Assembly: GCA_964564325.1 (NCBI GenBank) | Contig: CAZMBD010000001.1 | Coordinates: forward strand, 62,001-126,000 | DNA length: 64,000 nt | Direction of reading: 5' to 3' | From: JAAZMA01 sp964564325 | GTDB lineage: Bacteria; Bacillota; Clostridia; Tissierellales; Tepidimicrobiaceae | Shown here: in pieces, positions 34,518-42,229 of the stretch | Position numbering within the stretch: the stretch's first letter is position 1 | Layout of the letters: each line of letters opens with the position of its first letter | The notes under the pieces: model-generated | Told to the model about the DNA's origin: nothing | What the model saw: the letters and a program-made list of their open reading frames with translations, nothing else | The model's database searches: none | Made by a program: the position numbers and the translations under genes

Positions 34518-36560
34518 TTAATTAAAAATTAGTTCATCTAGCTTATCCTGAAACATATTTATGATGCTTTGTCTTAAGAGAAAATGCTTCTCATCTAATA
34601 ATAATGCATCTTCATCCAAAATTTCCTTAGATTTTTTTTGTGCTATTTTTAAAATATCCATATCTGTAAAAAGATTGGCTACTTTTAAATCAGGAAGTCC
34701 ATGTTGCTTTGTTCCAAAAAATTCTCCAGGTCCTCTTAATTCTAAGTCCTTTTCTGAAATATAAAATCCATCTGAAGAATTTTGCATTATCCTCATACGT
34801 TCCCTAGAAATACTACTATTACTTTCATTTATAAGTATACAATAAGATTGATATTCCCCTCTACCTACTCTTCCCCTCAATTGATGTAATTGTGCTAATC
34901 CAAATCTCTCAGCATTATAGATAACCATTATATTAGCATTAGGGACATTCACACCTACTTCTATTACTGTAGTAGAAATTAATATATCTAATTCCTTATT
35001 TTTAAACTTCTCCATAATTTCATCTTTTTCTGAAGGTTTCATTTTTCCGTGTAATAATCCAACATCAAAGTCTTTAAAAACTCCATCTTTCAAATTCATA
35101 TATAATTCTTCTGCAGAATTAATATCTAATTTTTCACTTTCCTCTATTAATGGTGCCACAATATAGGCCTGCCTTCCATCTAGTACCTGCTTTCTAACAA
35201 AATTATTTACTCTATTTACCATATGAGGATTTACTGCATAAGTCTCTATTTCTTTTCTTCCAGGTGGCAATTCATCTATAATAGAAATATCCAAATCTCC
35301 ATATAGTATTAAAGCCAAAGTTCTAGGAATAGGAGTTGCTGTCATAACTAAAGTGTCAGGGTTTCTTCCTTTTTGAGTTAAAACAGCCCTTTGTTTAACA
35401 CCAAATCTATGTTGCTCATCAGTTATTGCAAGACCTAAATTTTTAAACTCCACATTTTCCTGTATAACTGCATGAGTCCCTATTAGAATATCTATCTTCC
35501 CATCCTTTAATTCATTTAATATTCTTTCCTTTTCCTTAATTGATAGAGATCCTACTAACAACTCACAATTAATAGAATATCCTTTTAAAAAGCTGGAAAT
35601 AGAATCATAATGCTGAGTAGCCAATATTTCAGTTGGAGCCATCATCGCAGATTGATAACCAGATTTCCAAGCCTTAAACATAGCCAATATAGCCAATACA
35701 GTTTTCCCGGAGCCTACATCCCCTTGTATAAGTCTATTCATAGGTTCATCTGTTTCCATATCTTCTTCTATTTCTTTAAAGACTCTTTTTTGTGCAGAAG
35801 TAAGTTCAAAAGGTAAATTTTCTATAAAATCCTCTACATCATCTGTGTTAGAAAATTTAATGCCTTGTTTCATTTCCTTAGTTCTAGATTTGATTATAAA
35901 TAATCCTAATTGTAAAGTAAGTAATTCTTCAAAAGCCAATCTTTTTCTAGCTTCTATATGATCTTTTTCGATTTTTGGAAAATGGATGTTAGAAATAGCA
36001 TCCTCGATACTCATTAGACCCAATTCCTCCCTAATATATTCAGGAAGTGTTTCAGGCAATTTTTTCCCATAACCTTTAATCGCATTGTTCATTATATTTA
36101 TCATTTCATTATTACTTAGATCTGCAGTCAAAGGATAGATAGGTATAATATTTCCAACCTTTTTCCCCTTACTTTTATCAAAAACTGGATTTACTATTTG
36201 TATTTCATTCCCAAATTTACTTAGCTTCCCATTTACTAATATTTCATCACCTATTTTTAGCCCATTTGCTATGTAATTTTGATTATACCAAATTAAACTA
36301 GCTTGACCAGTATTATCTTTAACAGGTATTTTTAATATAGATAAATTTCTCCTAGGTTGAATTTTAATAGGATAACCACATATTTTTACTCTTAAACTAA
36401 CTTTCTCACCTATTTTTCCCTCTGCTATAGTTTGAATTTTGGATCTATCATCATATTCTCTAGGAATATGATATAGTAAATCTTCTATGGTAAATATATT
36501 TAATTTCCTTAACTTTTCAACTCTCTTAGGACCTACGCCTTTGATATATTGAATAGACAT
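34518..36560 (-). CDS. recG: ATP-dependent DNA helicase RecG
   Basis: RecG remodels stalled forks and Holliday junctions. The 680-residue protein has an N-terminal wedge (OB-fold) domain, Walker A QGDVGSGKTVLAILAMFKAW, the DEQH box TDEQHRFGVKQR, TATPIPRTLALILYGDLDIS, and C-terminal motifs GRVGRGEYQSYCILI and DGFYISEKDLELRGPGEFFG. ATG 36560 has GGAGAG upstream. It follows yloV across a terminator-like hairpin. Confidence 0.98.
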   Translation of the reverse strand: MSIQYIKGVGPKRVEKLRKLNIFTIEDLLYHIPREYDDRSKIQTIAEGKIGEKVSLRVKICGYPIKIQPRRNLSILKIPVKDNTGQASLIWYNQNYIANGLKIGDEILVNGKLSKFGNEIQIVNPVFDKSKGKKVGNIIPIYPLTADLSNNEMINIMNNAIKGYGKKLPETLPEYIREELGLMSIEDAISNIHFPKIEKDHIEARKRLAFEELLTLQLGLFIIKSRTKEMKQGIKFSNTDDVEDFIENLPFELTSAQKRVFKEIEEDMETDEPMNRLIQGDVGSGKTVLAILAMFKAWKSGYQSAMMAPTEILATQHYDSISSFLKGYSINCELLVGSLSIKEKERILNELKDGKIDILIGTHAVIQENVEFKNLGLAITDEQHRFGVKQRAVLTQKGRNPDTLVMTATPIPRTLALILYGDLDISIIDELPPGRKEIETYAVNPHMVNRVNNFVRKQVLDGRQAYIVAPLIEESEKLDINSAEELYMNLKDGVFKDFDVGLLHGKMKPSEKDEIMEKFKNKELDILISTTVIEVGVNVPNANIMVIYNAERFGLAQLHQLRGRVGRGEYQSYCILINESNSSISRERMRIMQNSSDGFYISEKDLELRGPGEFFGTKQHGLPDLKVANLFTDMDILKIAQKKSKEILDEDALLLDEKHFLLRQSIINMFQDKLDELIFN

Positions 36561-36575
36561 TTTTATCTCTCCCTA

Positions 36576-36607
36576 ATAAAAATTCCCTACTCTATAGTAG
36601 GGAGTTT
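36576..36607 (-). terminator. Terminator-like hairpin between yloV and recG
   Basis: TCCCTACT (36584-36591) pairs with AGTAGGGA (36596-36603) around a four-base loop, starting at the yloV stop. Minus-strand transcripts then read AATTTTTATT, and the plus strand also ends in T, so it could work both ways. It may reduce read-through into recG. Confidence 0.75.
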
Positions 36608-38242
36608 TTATTCTATTGAAAATATATAGTAGTAAAGTGGCTGACCACCAAAAACTACCTCTATATCAAAATCTTCAAATTCCTCCTCAAGCTTTTCAGC
36701 TAATTCCATTACCTCTTCTTCTTTTGTTTCTTCACCATAGAACATGGTTATTAAAGAAGAATCCTCATCTACAATTTTTTTGAGTAATTCAAAAGATACT
36801 TTTTCTATATCATCACCTATAGCTAATATATCATCCTTCTGTATTCCAATTATATCGTCTTTTTTAATCTTGATATTATCTATTTCAGTATCTCTAACTG
36901 CATAAGTAACCTGAGCAGTTTTTACATGCTCTATAGCTTCTTCCATGTTTTTAAGGTTTTCTTCTATATTTAAACTAATATCCAAAGACAATAATGCTGC
37001 TATACCTTCAGGTATAGTTTTTGTTGGAAACACGTAAATATTTTTATCGCTTAACTCTTTGGCCTGATCCGCTGCTAAAACTATGTTTCCATTGTTTGGA
37101 AGAATAATTATATTTTTACCTTCTACTTGCTCTATTGCATTTAAAATATCCTCTGTACTAGGATTCATAGTTTGACCACCAGGTATAATATAATCTACAT
37201 TTAGCTCTTTAAATACAGTATCTAAACCCTTGCCTATAGAAACAGTTATAATCGCATATTCCTTTAGTGACTTGTTTTCTTGTTTTTGTTCGAAATCAAC
37301 TTCTCTTGCTAATATATGACTATGTTGATATCTCATATTGTCAATTTTAATATCATTTAATTCACCAAGTACTAATGCCTTTTCCAATACTTCTCCTGGA
37401 TTATTAGTGTGAACATGAACCTTAATTAACCCTTCTCCACCTACTACAAGCAATGAATCACCAAAAGTAGCCATTTCTTCCCTAAATTTATCAATTTCTC
37501 TGCTATCAGTATTTATCATAAACTCTGTACAGTAGCCATATTTTATATCCCCAGTATCTATATCATGTGATATAGGTTTTTCTATTATTTTTGCTGGTCC
37601 TAAATCTTCTAGTTTATAATCTTCTTTATCAGTTATTCCATTAAGTGCACCAACTAAAACATACATTAAACCCTTTCCACCAGCATCTACTACTCCTGCT
37701 TGTTTTAATACTGGTAACATTTCTGGAGTTTGATTTAATACTTTATTTCCATGTTCTATAACTTTCTCCATAAATAATACTATATCTTTCTCATCTTCAG
37801 CAATATCGATTGCATAATCGGCACATCCCCTTGCTACAGTTAAGATTGTACCTTCTGTAGGCTTCATAACAGCCTTATATGCAGTATCAGCTGCCAATTT
37901 AAACGCATTTGCTAAATCCCTAGTATTAACCACTTCCATACCCTTTAGCCCATTTGCAAATCCTCTAAATAATTGGGATAGTATAACTCCTGAATTTCCT
38001 CTAGCTCCCATAAGAGAACCTGTACTGGCTGCCATAGCTACTTTGCCAGCACTATATTCTTCTAAATTTAATATATGTTTAACAGAAGACTTCATTGTCA
38101 ACGACATATTGGTACCTGTATCCCCATCAGGAACAGGAAATACATTCAATGTATCAACCTCTTCTTTATTATTATCCAGACAAGCCGTTGCACCAATAAA
38201 TGCCTTTTTTAGCATAATACCATTCATATTTTCATACTTCAA
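36608..38242 (-). CDS. yloV: DAK2-domain protein YloV, FakA-like fatty acid kinase
   Basis: YloV/FakA proteins phosphorylate fatty acids held by a FakB (DegV) partner. The 544-residue protein has an N-terminal DAK2 ATP-binding domain (LNVFPVPDGDTGTNMSLTMK, MGARGNSGVILSQLFRGFA, PTEGTILTVARGCADYAIDI), a middle linker and a C-terminal domain (HVHTNNPGEVLEKAL, IILPNNGNIVLAADQAKEL). The start is TTG 38242 with GGAGG eight bases upstream. It follows yloU by 18 bases. No fakB is in the window. Confidence 0.93.
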   Translation of the reverse strand: MKYENMNGIMLKKAFIGATACLDNNKEEVDTLNVFPVPDGDTGTNMSLTMKSSVKHILNLEEYSAGKVAMAASTGSLMGARGNSGVILSQLFRGFANGLKGMEVVNTRDLANAFKLAADTAYKAVMKPTEGTILTVARGCADYAIDIAEDEKDIVLFMEKVIEHGNKVLNQTPEMLPVLKQAGVVDAGGKGLMYVLVGALNGITDKEDYKLEDLGPAKIIEKPISHDIDTGDIKYGYCTEFMINTDSREIDKFREEMATFGDSLLVVGGEGLIKVHVHTNNPGEVLEKALVLGELNDIKIDNMRYQHSHILAREVDFEQKQENKSLKEYAIITVSIGKGLDTVFKELNVDYIIPGGQTMNPSTEDILNAIEQVEGKNIIILPNNGNIVLAADQAKELSDKNIYVFPTKTIPEGIAALLSLDISLNIEENLKNMEEAIEHVKTAQVTYAVRDTEIDNIKIKKDDIIGIQKDDILAIGDDIEKVSFELLKKIVDEDSSLITMFYGEETKEEEVMELAEKLEEEFEDFDIEVVFGGQPLYYYIFSIE

Positions 38243-38260
38243 TTGTAGTACCTCCTTAAA

Positions 38261-38617
38261 CTACTTTTCAACCCTAATTCCTTGCACATATACATTGATT
38301 TTTTTCACTGTAAGGCCTGTTAGGTTTTCCACATTGAATTTAACTTTTTCAATAATATTTTCAGCCACAACAGATATTCGCATACCATATTCTAATATAA
38401 CATGCAAGTCAATTTCTACTTCATGGCCATTAGTATATACTTTAACTCCTTTAGATAAATTATCCCATTTCAATAATTCAAAAAAACCATCAGTAGCATT
38501 TTTACTTGCCATACCTACTATTCCATAGCTTTCCATAGCAGATAATCCAGCTATTGTTGCAATCACATTATCTTCTATATTTATATATCCGTATTCGTTG
38601 TTTGTCTTTGCTGGCAT
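38261..38617 (-). CDS. yloU: Asp23/Gls24-family envelope stress protein (YloU)
   Basis: Asp23-family proteins are small, abundant and often membrane-associated in Firmicutes; the role is not settled. The 118-residue protein has the family pattern GYINIEDNVIATIAGLSAME, GVKVYTNGHEVEIDLHVILE and KINVYVQGIRV. It starts at ATG 38617 after AGGAGGCGAG and is the first gene of a yloU-yloV operon, divergent from rpmB as in Bacillus. Confidence 0.95.
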   Translation of the reverse strand: MPAKTNNEYGYINIEDNVIATIAGLSAMESYGIVGMASKNATDGFFELLKWDNLSKGVKVYTNGHEVEIDLHVILEYGMRISVVAENIIEKVKFNVENLTGLTVKKINVYVQGIRVEK

Positions 38618-38658
38618 AAAATCTCGCCTCCTTATATTTAAAATTCCTTTATGAATAT

Positions 38659-38687
38659 ATATTACCTTATAATAATAAATAGTTCAA
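38659..38687 (-). promoter_or_regulatory. Putative sigma-A promoter of yloU-yloV
   Basis: TTGAAC (38682-38687) and TAATAT (38659-38664) are 17 bases apart on the minus strand, about 40 bases before yloU. The 200-base yloU-rpmB gap holds this and the rpmB -10. Confidence 0.55.
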
Positions 38688-38751
38688 CCAGTACTTATAT
38701 TATTTACTTTTTCATAATTTTTCTTGCTTTTTTATCATTCATTGTGTAAAA

Positions 38752-38757
38752 TATAAT
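38752..38757 (+). promoter_or_regulatory. Putative -10 of the rpmB promoter
   Basis: TATAAT at 38752-38757 lies 60 bases before rpmB on the plus strand. A TTTTTA 17 bases upstream is a poor -35. The long AT-rich stretch makes this tentative. Confidence 0.4.
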
Positions 38758-38817
38758 ATGTCTTTGTAAATTATAGAAAATGATAATGATTTTTTATGGC
38801 ATTAAGGAGGTGCACAT

Positions 38818-39009
38818 ATGGCAAATTACTGTGAAATATGTGGTAAAGGAAAAATGTCCGGAAACAAAGTTACATTTTCAAATAAAAAGAATAATAGAAC
38901 TTGGTCTCCAAACATTAGAAAAGTTAGAGCAGTTGTAGATGGTACCACAAAGAGAATTAACGTATGCACTAGATGTTTAAGATCTGGATATGTTGAAAGA
39001 GCATTATAA
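38818..39009 (+). CDS. rpmB: 50S ribosomal protein L28 (bL28), zinc-binding form
   Basis: The 63-residue protein begins MANYCEICGKGKMSGNKVTF and contains CEIC (5-8) and CTRC (51-54), the zinc-ribbon form of L28. SNKKNNRTWSPNIRKVRAVV is the family core. ATG 38818 has AAGGAGGTG upstream. It is divergent from yloU and followed by a strong terminator. Confidence 0.97.
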   Translation: MANYCEICGKGKMSGNKVTFSNKKNNRTWSPNIRKVRAVVDGTTKRINVCTRCLRSGYVERAL

Positions 39010-39010
39010 A

Positions 39011-39050
39011 AAATAAGGCTTCCAATATAATTAAGGGGAAGCCTTATTTT
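39011..39050 (+). terminator. Rho-independent terminator of rpmB
   Basis: AAATAAGGCTTCC (39011-39023) pairs perfectly with 39037-39049, followed on plus by TTTTAATTTT. Its right arm overlaps the stop codon of the convergent small membrane protein gene, and it could terminate that transcript too. Confidence 0.9.
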
Positions 39051-39226
39051 AATTTTAATAATAATATGCCCATTATAACTAATACAATTCCTATTAAAAA
39101 TAAAAGCATCTCTATAGAAATTATATTTATAATAATCATTAAACCTATAATTCCTAAGACTATGCCTACTATTTTTTTTATCTTATGTCTATATTTACAT
39201 CTATATTTATAAAAAAAATTTTTCAT
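39044..39226 (-). CDS. Small two-helix membrane protein of unknown function
   Basis: The 60-residue product has a basic, aromatic N-terminus (MKNFFYKYRCKYRHKIKK) and two hydrophobic helices (about 21-38 and 42-58) with a short acidic turn between them. ATG 39226 has GAGGTG six bases upstream, which supports real translation. No family is recognised. It lies between rpmB and thiN, where Bacillus carries spoVM, but SpoVM is a 26-residue amphipathic peptide and this does not resemble it. It may be expressed from the thiT-thiN transcript. Confidence 0.6.
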   Translation of the reverse strand: MKNFFYKYRCKYRHKIKKIVGIVLGIIGLMIIINIISIEMLLFLIGIVLVIMGILLLKLK

Positions 39227-39239
39227 AAAAAACACCTCA

Positions 39240-39265
39240 AATAATATGGCTTATTTCATATTATT
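39240..39265 (-). repeat. Inverted repeat after thiN
   Basis: AATAATATG (39240-39248) pairs with CATATTATT (39257-39265) around an eight-base loop, about 26 bases past the thiN stop. The stem is almost all A-T and no U-tract follows, so termination would be weak. Confidence 0.5.
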
Positions 39266-39290
39266 CAAGGCGTTTAATTTTAGTTACATA

Positions 39291-39926
39291 CTAATCAAGA
39301 GATATAATTACTAATGCTATTCCACTATGAATTTTTATATATCCATAAGATCCTTTTATTTCATTACTTATTCCTAAAGTCGAACTAAATTCAAGTTTTG
39401 CCTTAGATAAAGGATACTCAAAACCATTTAAAGATACTTGAATCCCGTTATCTGTAATAGGAATTATAGATACATAAGAATTCCTTTGTTTTTTAATTTT
39501 TAACTCATTATCAACTAAATATATAATATTATGGTGGTCAATTATTTTACCCTTAACCTTCTTATCTCTTAATTTTTTAAGTAAAAATATATTGCCTAAA
39601 GTATGATCCATTCTAGTACCTAATGCTCCTAATATAGTAATATCTCGAAAACCTTTTTCAATTAAATAATCAATTGCTAATTCTGTATCTGTATTATCTT
39701 TTTTAACTGGAAACTTTACAATTGGAATTTTTTGATATTCAATGGTTTTTAGGCTATTCTCTTCAATGGAATCCAAATCTCCAATTATAATATCAGGTAC
39801 TAAATTAGCATCTAGACAATAATTTGTTCCACCATCAGCACATATTATAAAATCCATATCATCCGCTACTTTTTTTATGAGCTCAATATTTTCAATATTC
39901 CCACCTGAAACTAGTAATGCTTTCAA
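39291..39926 (-). CDS. thiN: Thiamine pyrophosphokinase
   Basis: ThiN transfers pyrophosphate from ATP to thiamine to give TPP. The 211-residue protein shows DFIICADGGTNYCLDANLVP, DIIIGDLDSIEEN, FPVKKDNTDTELAIDYLIEK and LGALGTRMDHTLGNIFLL, all family motifs. The start is TTG 39926 with GGTGAT four bases upstream. It lies 15 bases after thiT, so both are probably under the TPP riboswitch. Confidence 0.97.
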   Translation of the reverse strand: MKALLVSGGNIENIELIKKVADDMDFIICADGGTNYCLDANLVPDIIIGDLDSIEENSLKTIEYQKIPIVKFPVKKDNTDTELAIDYLIEKGFRDITILGALGTRMDHTLGNIFLLKKLRDKKVKGKIIDHHNIIYLVDNELKIKKQRNSYVSIIPITDNGIQVSLNGFEYPLSKAKLEFSSTLGISNEIKGSYGYIKIHSGIALVIISLD

Positions 39927-39941
39927 TTATATCACCATTCT

Positions 39942-40487
39942 TTATTCTTTTGGTATTTTACTAATAGGTTTCCATATCAATGATAATATTATAGCAGTTA
40001 TAATAAATTCTGGTAGTAAATATTGTAGTTGATAAATAAGTGAATATTTCCATGCACCCATATCTTCTGGTGCATATTGACCAAAAAATACAATACCTGC
40101 AGTAAAGTGACATAAAAATCTCCCACCAATGGCTAAAAAAGCCCCAAGTATTATATTTAAATAATCCTTGATTTTATATTCCCCATCATTTATATTAATA
40201 ATTCCTGCTAAACCCAGTAATCCAAAGGCAATAGGATATTCTAATATAGCTTGTACTGGTGTATATACGTAACCACCTAATATTATTTTTAATACTCCAA
40301 ATATAGCCCCTGTAATCATTCCTGGTCCTACTCCCCATCTTATTGCAAACAATATTATAGGTATCATACTACCTGCAGTAACGGAACCTCCCATAGGTGC
40401 TTCATAAAGCTTTATTCTACTTAATAAAACCGACAATGCAATCATAATTCCTGCTTCTGCTAACATTTTTGTGCTCCACTTTTTCAT
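39942..40487 (-). CDS. thiT: Energy-coupled thiamine transporter ThiT (ECF S component)
   Basis: ThiT is the thiamine-binding membrane subunit of an ECF-type vitamin importer; the shared energising module is not in this window. The 181-residue protein has about six hydrophobic helices and the ThiT pattern: MLAEAGIMIALSVLLSRIKL, GGSVTAGSMIPIILFAIRWG and FLCHFTAGIVFFGQYAPEDM. ATG 40487 has GGAGG upstream. A TPP riboswitch and terminator precede it, supporting thiamine as the substrate. Confidence 0.95.
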   Translation of the reverse strand: MKKWSTKMLAEAGIMIALSVLLSRIKLYEAPMGGSVTAGSMIPIILFAIRWGVGPGMITGAIFGVLKIILGGYVYTPVQAILEYPIAFGLLGLAGIININDGEYKIKDYLNIILGAFLAIGGRFLCHFTAGIVFFGQYAPEDMGAWKYSLIYQLQYLLPEFIITAIILSLIWKPISKIPKE

Positions 40488-40502
40488 CTCATTACCTCCT
40501 AT

Positions 40503-40540
40503 AAAAAATAATACCTACTACCAGAATTAGGTAATAGGTA
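40503..40540 (-). terminator. Riboswitch-controlled terminator before thiT
   Basis: Minus-strand RNA pairs 40530-40540 with 40512-40522 (11 bp, one G-U) followed by TTATTTTTT. Bases 40528-40535 can instead pair with 40574-40581 inside the aptamer, giving a simple on/off switch: TPP binding frees the terminator arm. Confidence 0.88.
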
Positions 40541-40557
40541 AATTAAACTATTTATTC

Positions 40558-40640
40558 ACTTTCCTACGCTAGAATTACCTAGTTCAGGTTAAAAGGGTCG
40601 GGATAAAATCCCCTCTCAGCCGTACGGCTCCCCTAGTGCT
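40558..40640 (-). ncRNA. TPP riboswitch (thi box)
   Basis: The minus strand carries the conserved thi-box blocks: CTGAGAGGGG, then CCCGACCCTTTTAACCTGAA, then TCTAGCGTAGGAAAG, with the outer GGGGAGCC stem region. It sits between its promoter (40664-40691) and the thiT terminator, so TPP should switch off thiT and thiN. Confidence 0.97.
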
Positions 40641-40663
40641 GATTATATTTAATTGACGTATTC

Positions 40664-40691
40664 ATTATATCATATAATTTGAAATATGCAA
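40664..40691 (-). promoter_or_regulatory. Promoter of the thiT-thiN riboswitch transcript
   Basis: TTGCAT (40686-40691) and TATAAT (40664-40669) are 16 bases apart on the minus strand, with TGA before the -10 giving an extended -10. The -35 touches the rpe stop codon at 40692. The expected start is just upstream of the aptamer. Confidence 0.75.
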
Positions 40692-41339
40692 TTATATATT
40701 TTTAAACATTTTGGTCCTTGCTTCTATATCCTCTGCTCCAAATATCCCAGAACCAACTACTAAAATGTCTGCTCCTAAATTTAATATATCCTTAGCATTA
40801 TCTAGTTTAATACCTCCATCTACTTCTATTAATATATCTAAATTTCTCTCATCTATAATTCGTCTTAAATCTGTTATTTTTCTATTCATAGACTTAATAT
40901 ATTTTTGACCACCAAAACCAGGATTTACAGTCATTATCAATACCATATCAATGTATTCTAATACATATTCTAGAGTCTCTAAAGATGTGGCTGGATTTAG
41001 TGATACTCCCGCCTTTAGCCCAAAGGATTTGATTTCTTCTATAGTTCTATGTAAATGAGTAGTGGCCTCCTGATGAATAGTAATAATATCTGCACCTGCC
41101 TCATAAAAATCCTTAATATATCTTTCTGGCCTATCTATCATTAAATGAACATCAAAGGGAATATCAGTTATATCCCTCAATCTCTTTATTACGGGGGGGC
41201 CAAAACTAATATTTGGTACATAAATACCGTCCATAACATCTAAATGAATATAATCTGCTCCTCCCTTTTCTAAGCTTAATATTTCCTCCTTTAGATTTCC
41301 AAAATCTGCCGATAATATAGAGGGTGAAATTTGTGCCAA
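40692..41339 (-). CDS. rpe: Ribulose-phosphate 3-epimerase
   Basis: Rpe interconverts ribulose 5-phosphate and xylulose 5-phosphate. The 215-residue TIM barrel shows ISPSILSADFGNLKEEI, HLDVMDGIYVPNISFGPPVI, DVHLMIDRPERYI, MTVNPGFGGQKY and EVDGGIKLDNAKDI. The start is TTG 41339, seven bases after GGAGG. A run of seven C in the coding strand encodes the FGPPV part. It follows rsgA by one base. Confidence 0.97.
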   Translation of the reverse strand: MAQISPSILSADFGNLKEEILSLEKGGADYIHLDVMDGIYVPNISFGPPVIKRLRDITDIPFDVHLMIDRPERYIKDFYEAGADIITIHQEATTHLHRTIEEIKSFGLKAGVSLNPATSLETLEYVLEYIDMVLIMTVNPGFGGQKYIKSMNRKITDLRRIIDERNLDILIEVDGGIKLDNAKDILNLGADILVVGSGIFGAEDIEARTKMFKNI

Positions 41340-41340
41340 T

Positions 41341-42219
41341 TTAATACCTCCTTATGTTTTTAATCTCTTCTAAAAAGCTCAAATAATTTTCATATCTACT
41401 AATGGATATATTTCCATTTTCTAATTGCCTTTTAACCTCACAATCTGGCTCTCTATCATGTAAACAAGATATGAATTTACATTTATCTTCATACTTCTGA
41501 ATTTCTTTAAATCCTATTGCTAATTGATTTTTATTTTCAATAAAATCTAAATCTAAAGAGCTAAAACCTGGACTATCTAATACATAAGAACTAGAATCTA
41601 AATCTAAAAGTTCCACATGGCGAGTAGTATGCTTACCACGAGTTGTTTTTTTACTAACCTCTCCAGTCTTTAAATCTAGTCCAGGATGAATTTTATTCAA
41701 TAACGAAGATTTACCTACACCAGATGGACCTGCAAATACAGTAATATTATTTTTTAATTGTTCCCTTAGCTCTTCAATACCTATATTTTTCGTAGTGCTA
41801 GTATTAATAATATGATATCCAGCACTAGAATATATATCGTTAATTGCTTGAATCTTTTCTTCACTCTCCAAATCTATTTTGTTTAAACAAATATGGATAT
41901 TTAAGTTTTCAAATTCTGCCATTACTAAAAATCTATCTAGTAACCAAAAATTAATATCTGGTTCCTTAACACTCATAACTATAATTACTTGAGTAATATT
42001 TGCCACAGGAGGTCTTAATAATTGGGATCTTCTTGGCTTAATTTCTTTTATATAGCCAGTATTATCCTCTTTACTAATTTGAATTTTTACTTTATCTCCA
42101 ACTAAAGGTATTATATTTTCTTCTCTAAATAATCCTCTAGCCTTACATTCAAAAATTCCTTCCTTAGTTTGTACATAATAAAATCCCCCAACGCCCTTAA
42201 CAATAATACCTTCTAACAT
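41341..42219 (-). CDS. rsgA: Ribosome small subunit-dependent GTPase RsgA (YloQ)
   Basis: RsgA is a circularly permuted GTPase that checks and releases the maturing 30S subunit. The 292-residue protein has an N-terminal OB fold, G4 HICLNKIDL before G1 VFAGPSGVGKSSLLNKI, G3 LDSPGFSSLDL, and a C-terminal zinc knuckle C-x4-C-x-H-x5-C (CKFISCLHDREPDC). It lies between prkC and rpe, as in Bacillus. Confidence 0.97.
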   Translation of the reverse strand: MLEGIIVKGVGGFYYVQTKEGIFECKARGLFREENIIPLVGDKVKIQISKEDNTGYIKEIKPRRSQLLRPPVANITQVIIVMSVKEPDINFWLLDRFLVMAEFENLNIHICLNKIDLESEEKIQAINDIYSSAGYHIINTSTTKNIGIEELREQLKNNITVFAGPSGVGKSSLLNKIHPGLDLKTGEVSKKTTRGKHTTRHVELLDLDSSSYVLDSPGFSSLDLDFIENKNQLAIGFKEIQKYEDKCKFISCLHDREPDCEVKRQLENGNISISRYENYLSFLEEIKNIRRY

Positions 42220-42229
42220 TTAAAACCTC

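Noticed and set aside
38043..38528. Plus-strand open frame of 161 codons across yloV and yloU
   Set aside because: It spans two conserved minus-strand genes and their gap; the composition is typical of an antisense shadow and no promoter or ribosome site supports it.
38776..38794. Fur-box-like GAAAATGATAATGATTTTT before rpmB
   Set aside because: It matches the classical 19-bp Fur box at about 15 positions, but the whole gap is AT-rich, the match is not symmetric, and there is no iron-related gene beside it; L28 here is the ordinary zinc form.
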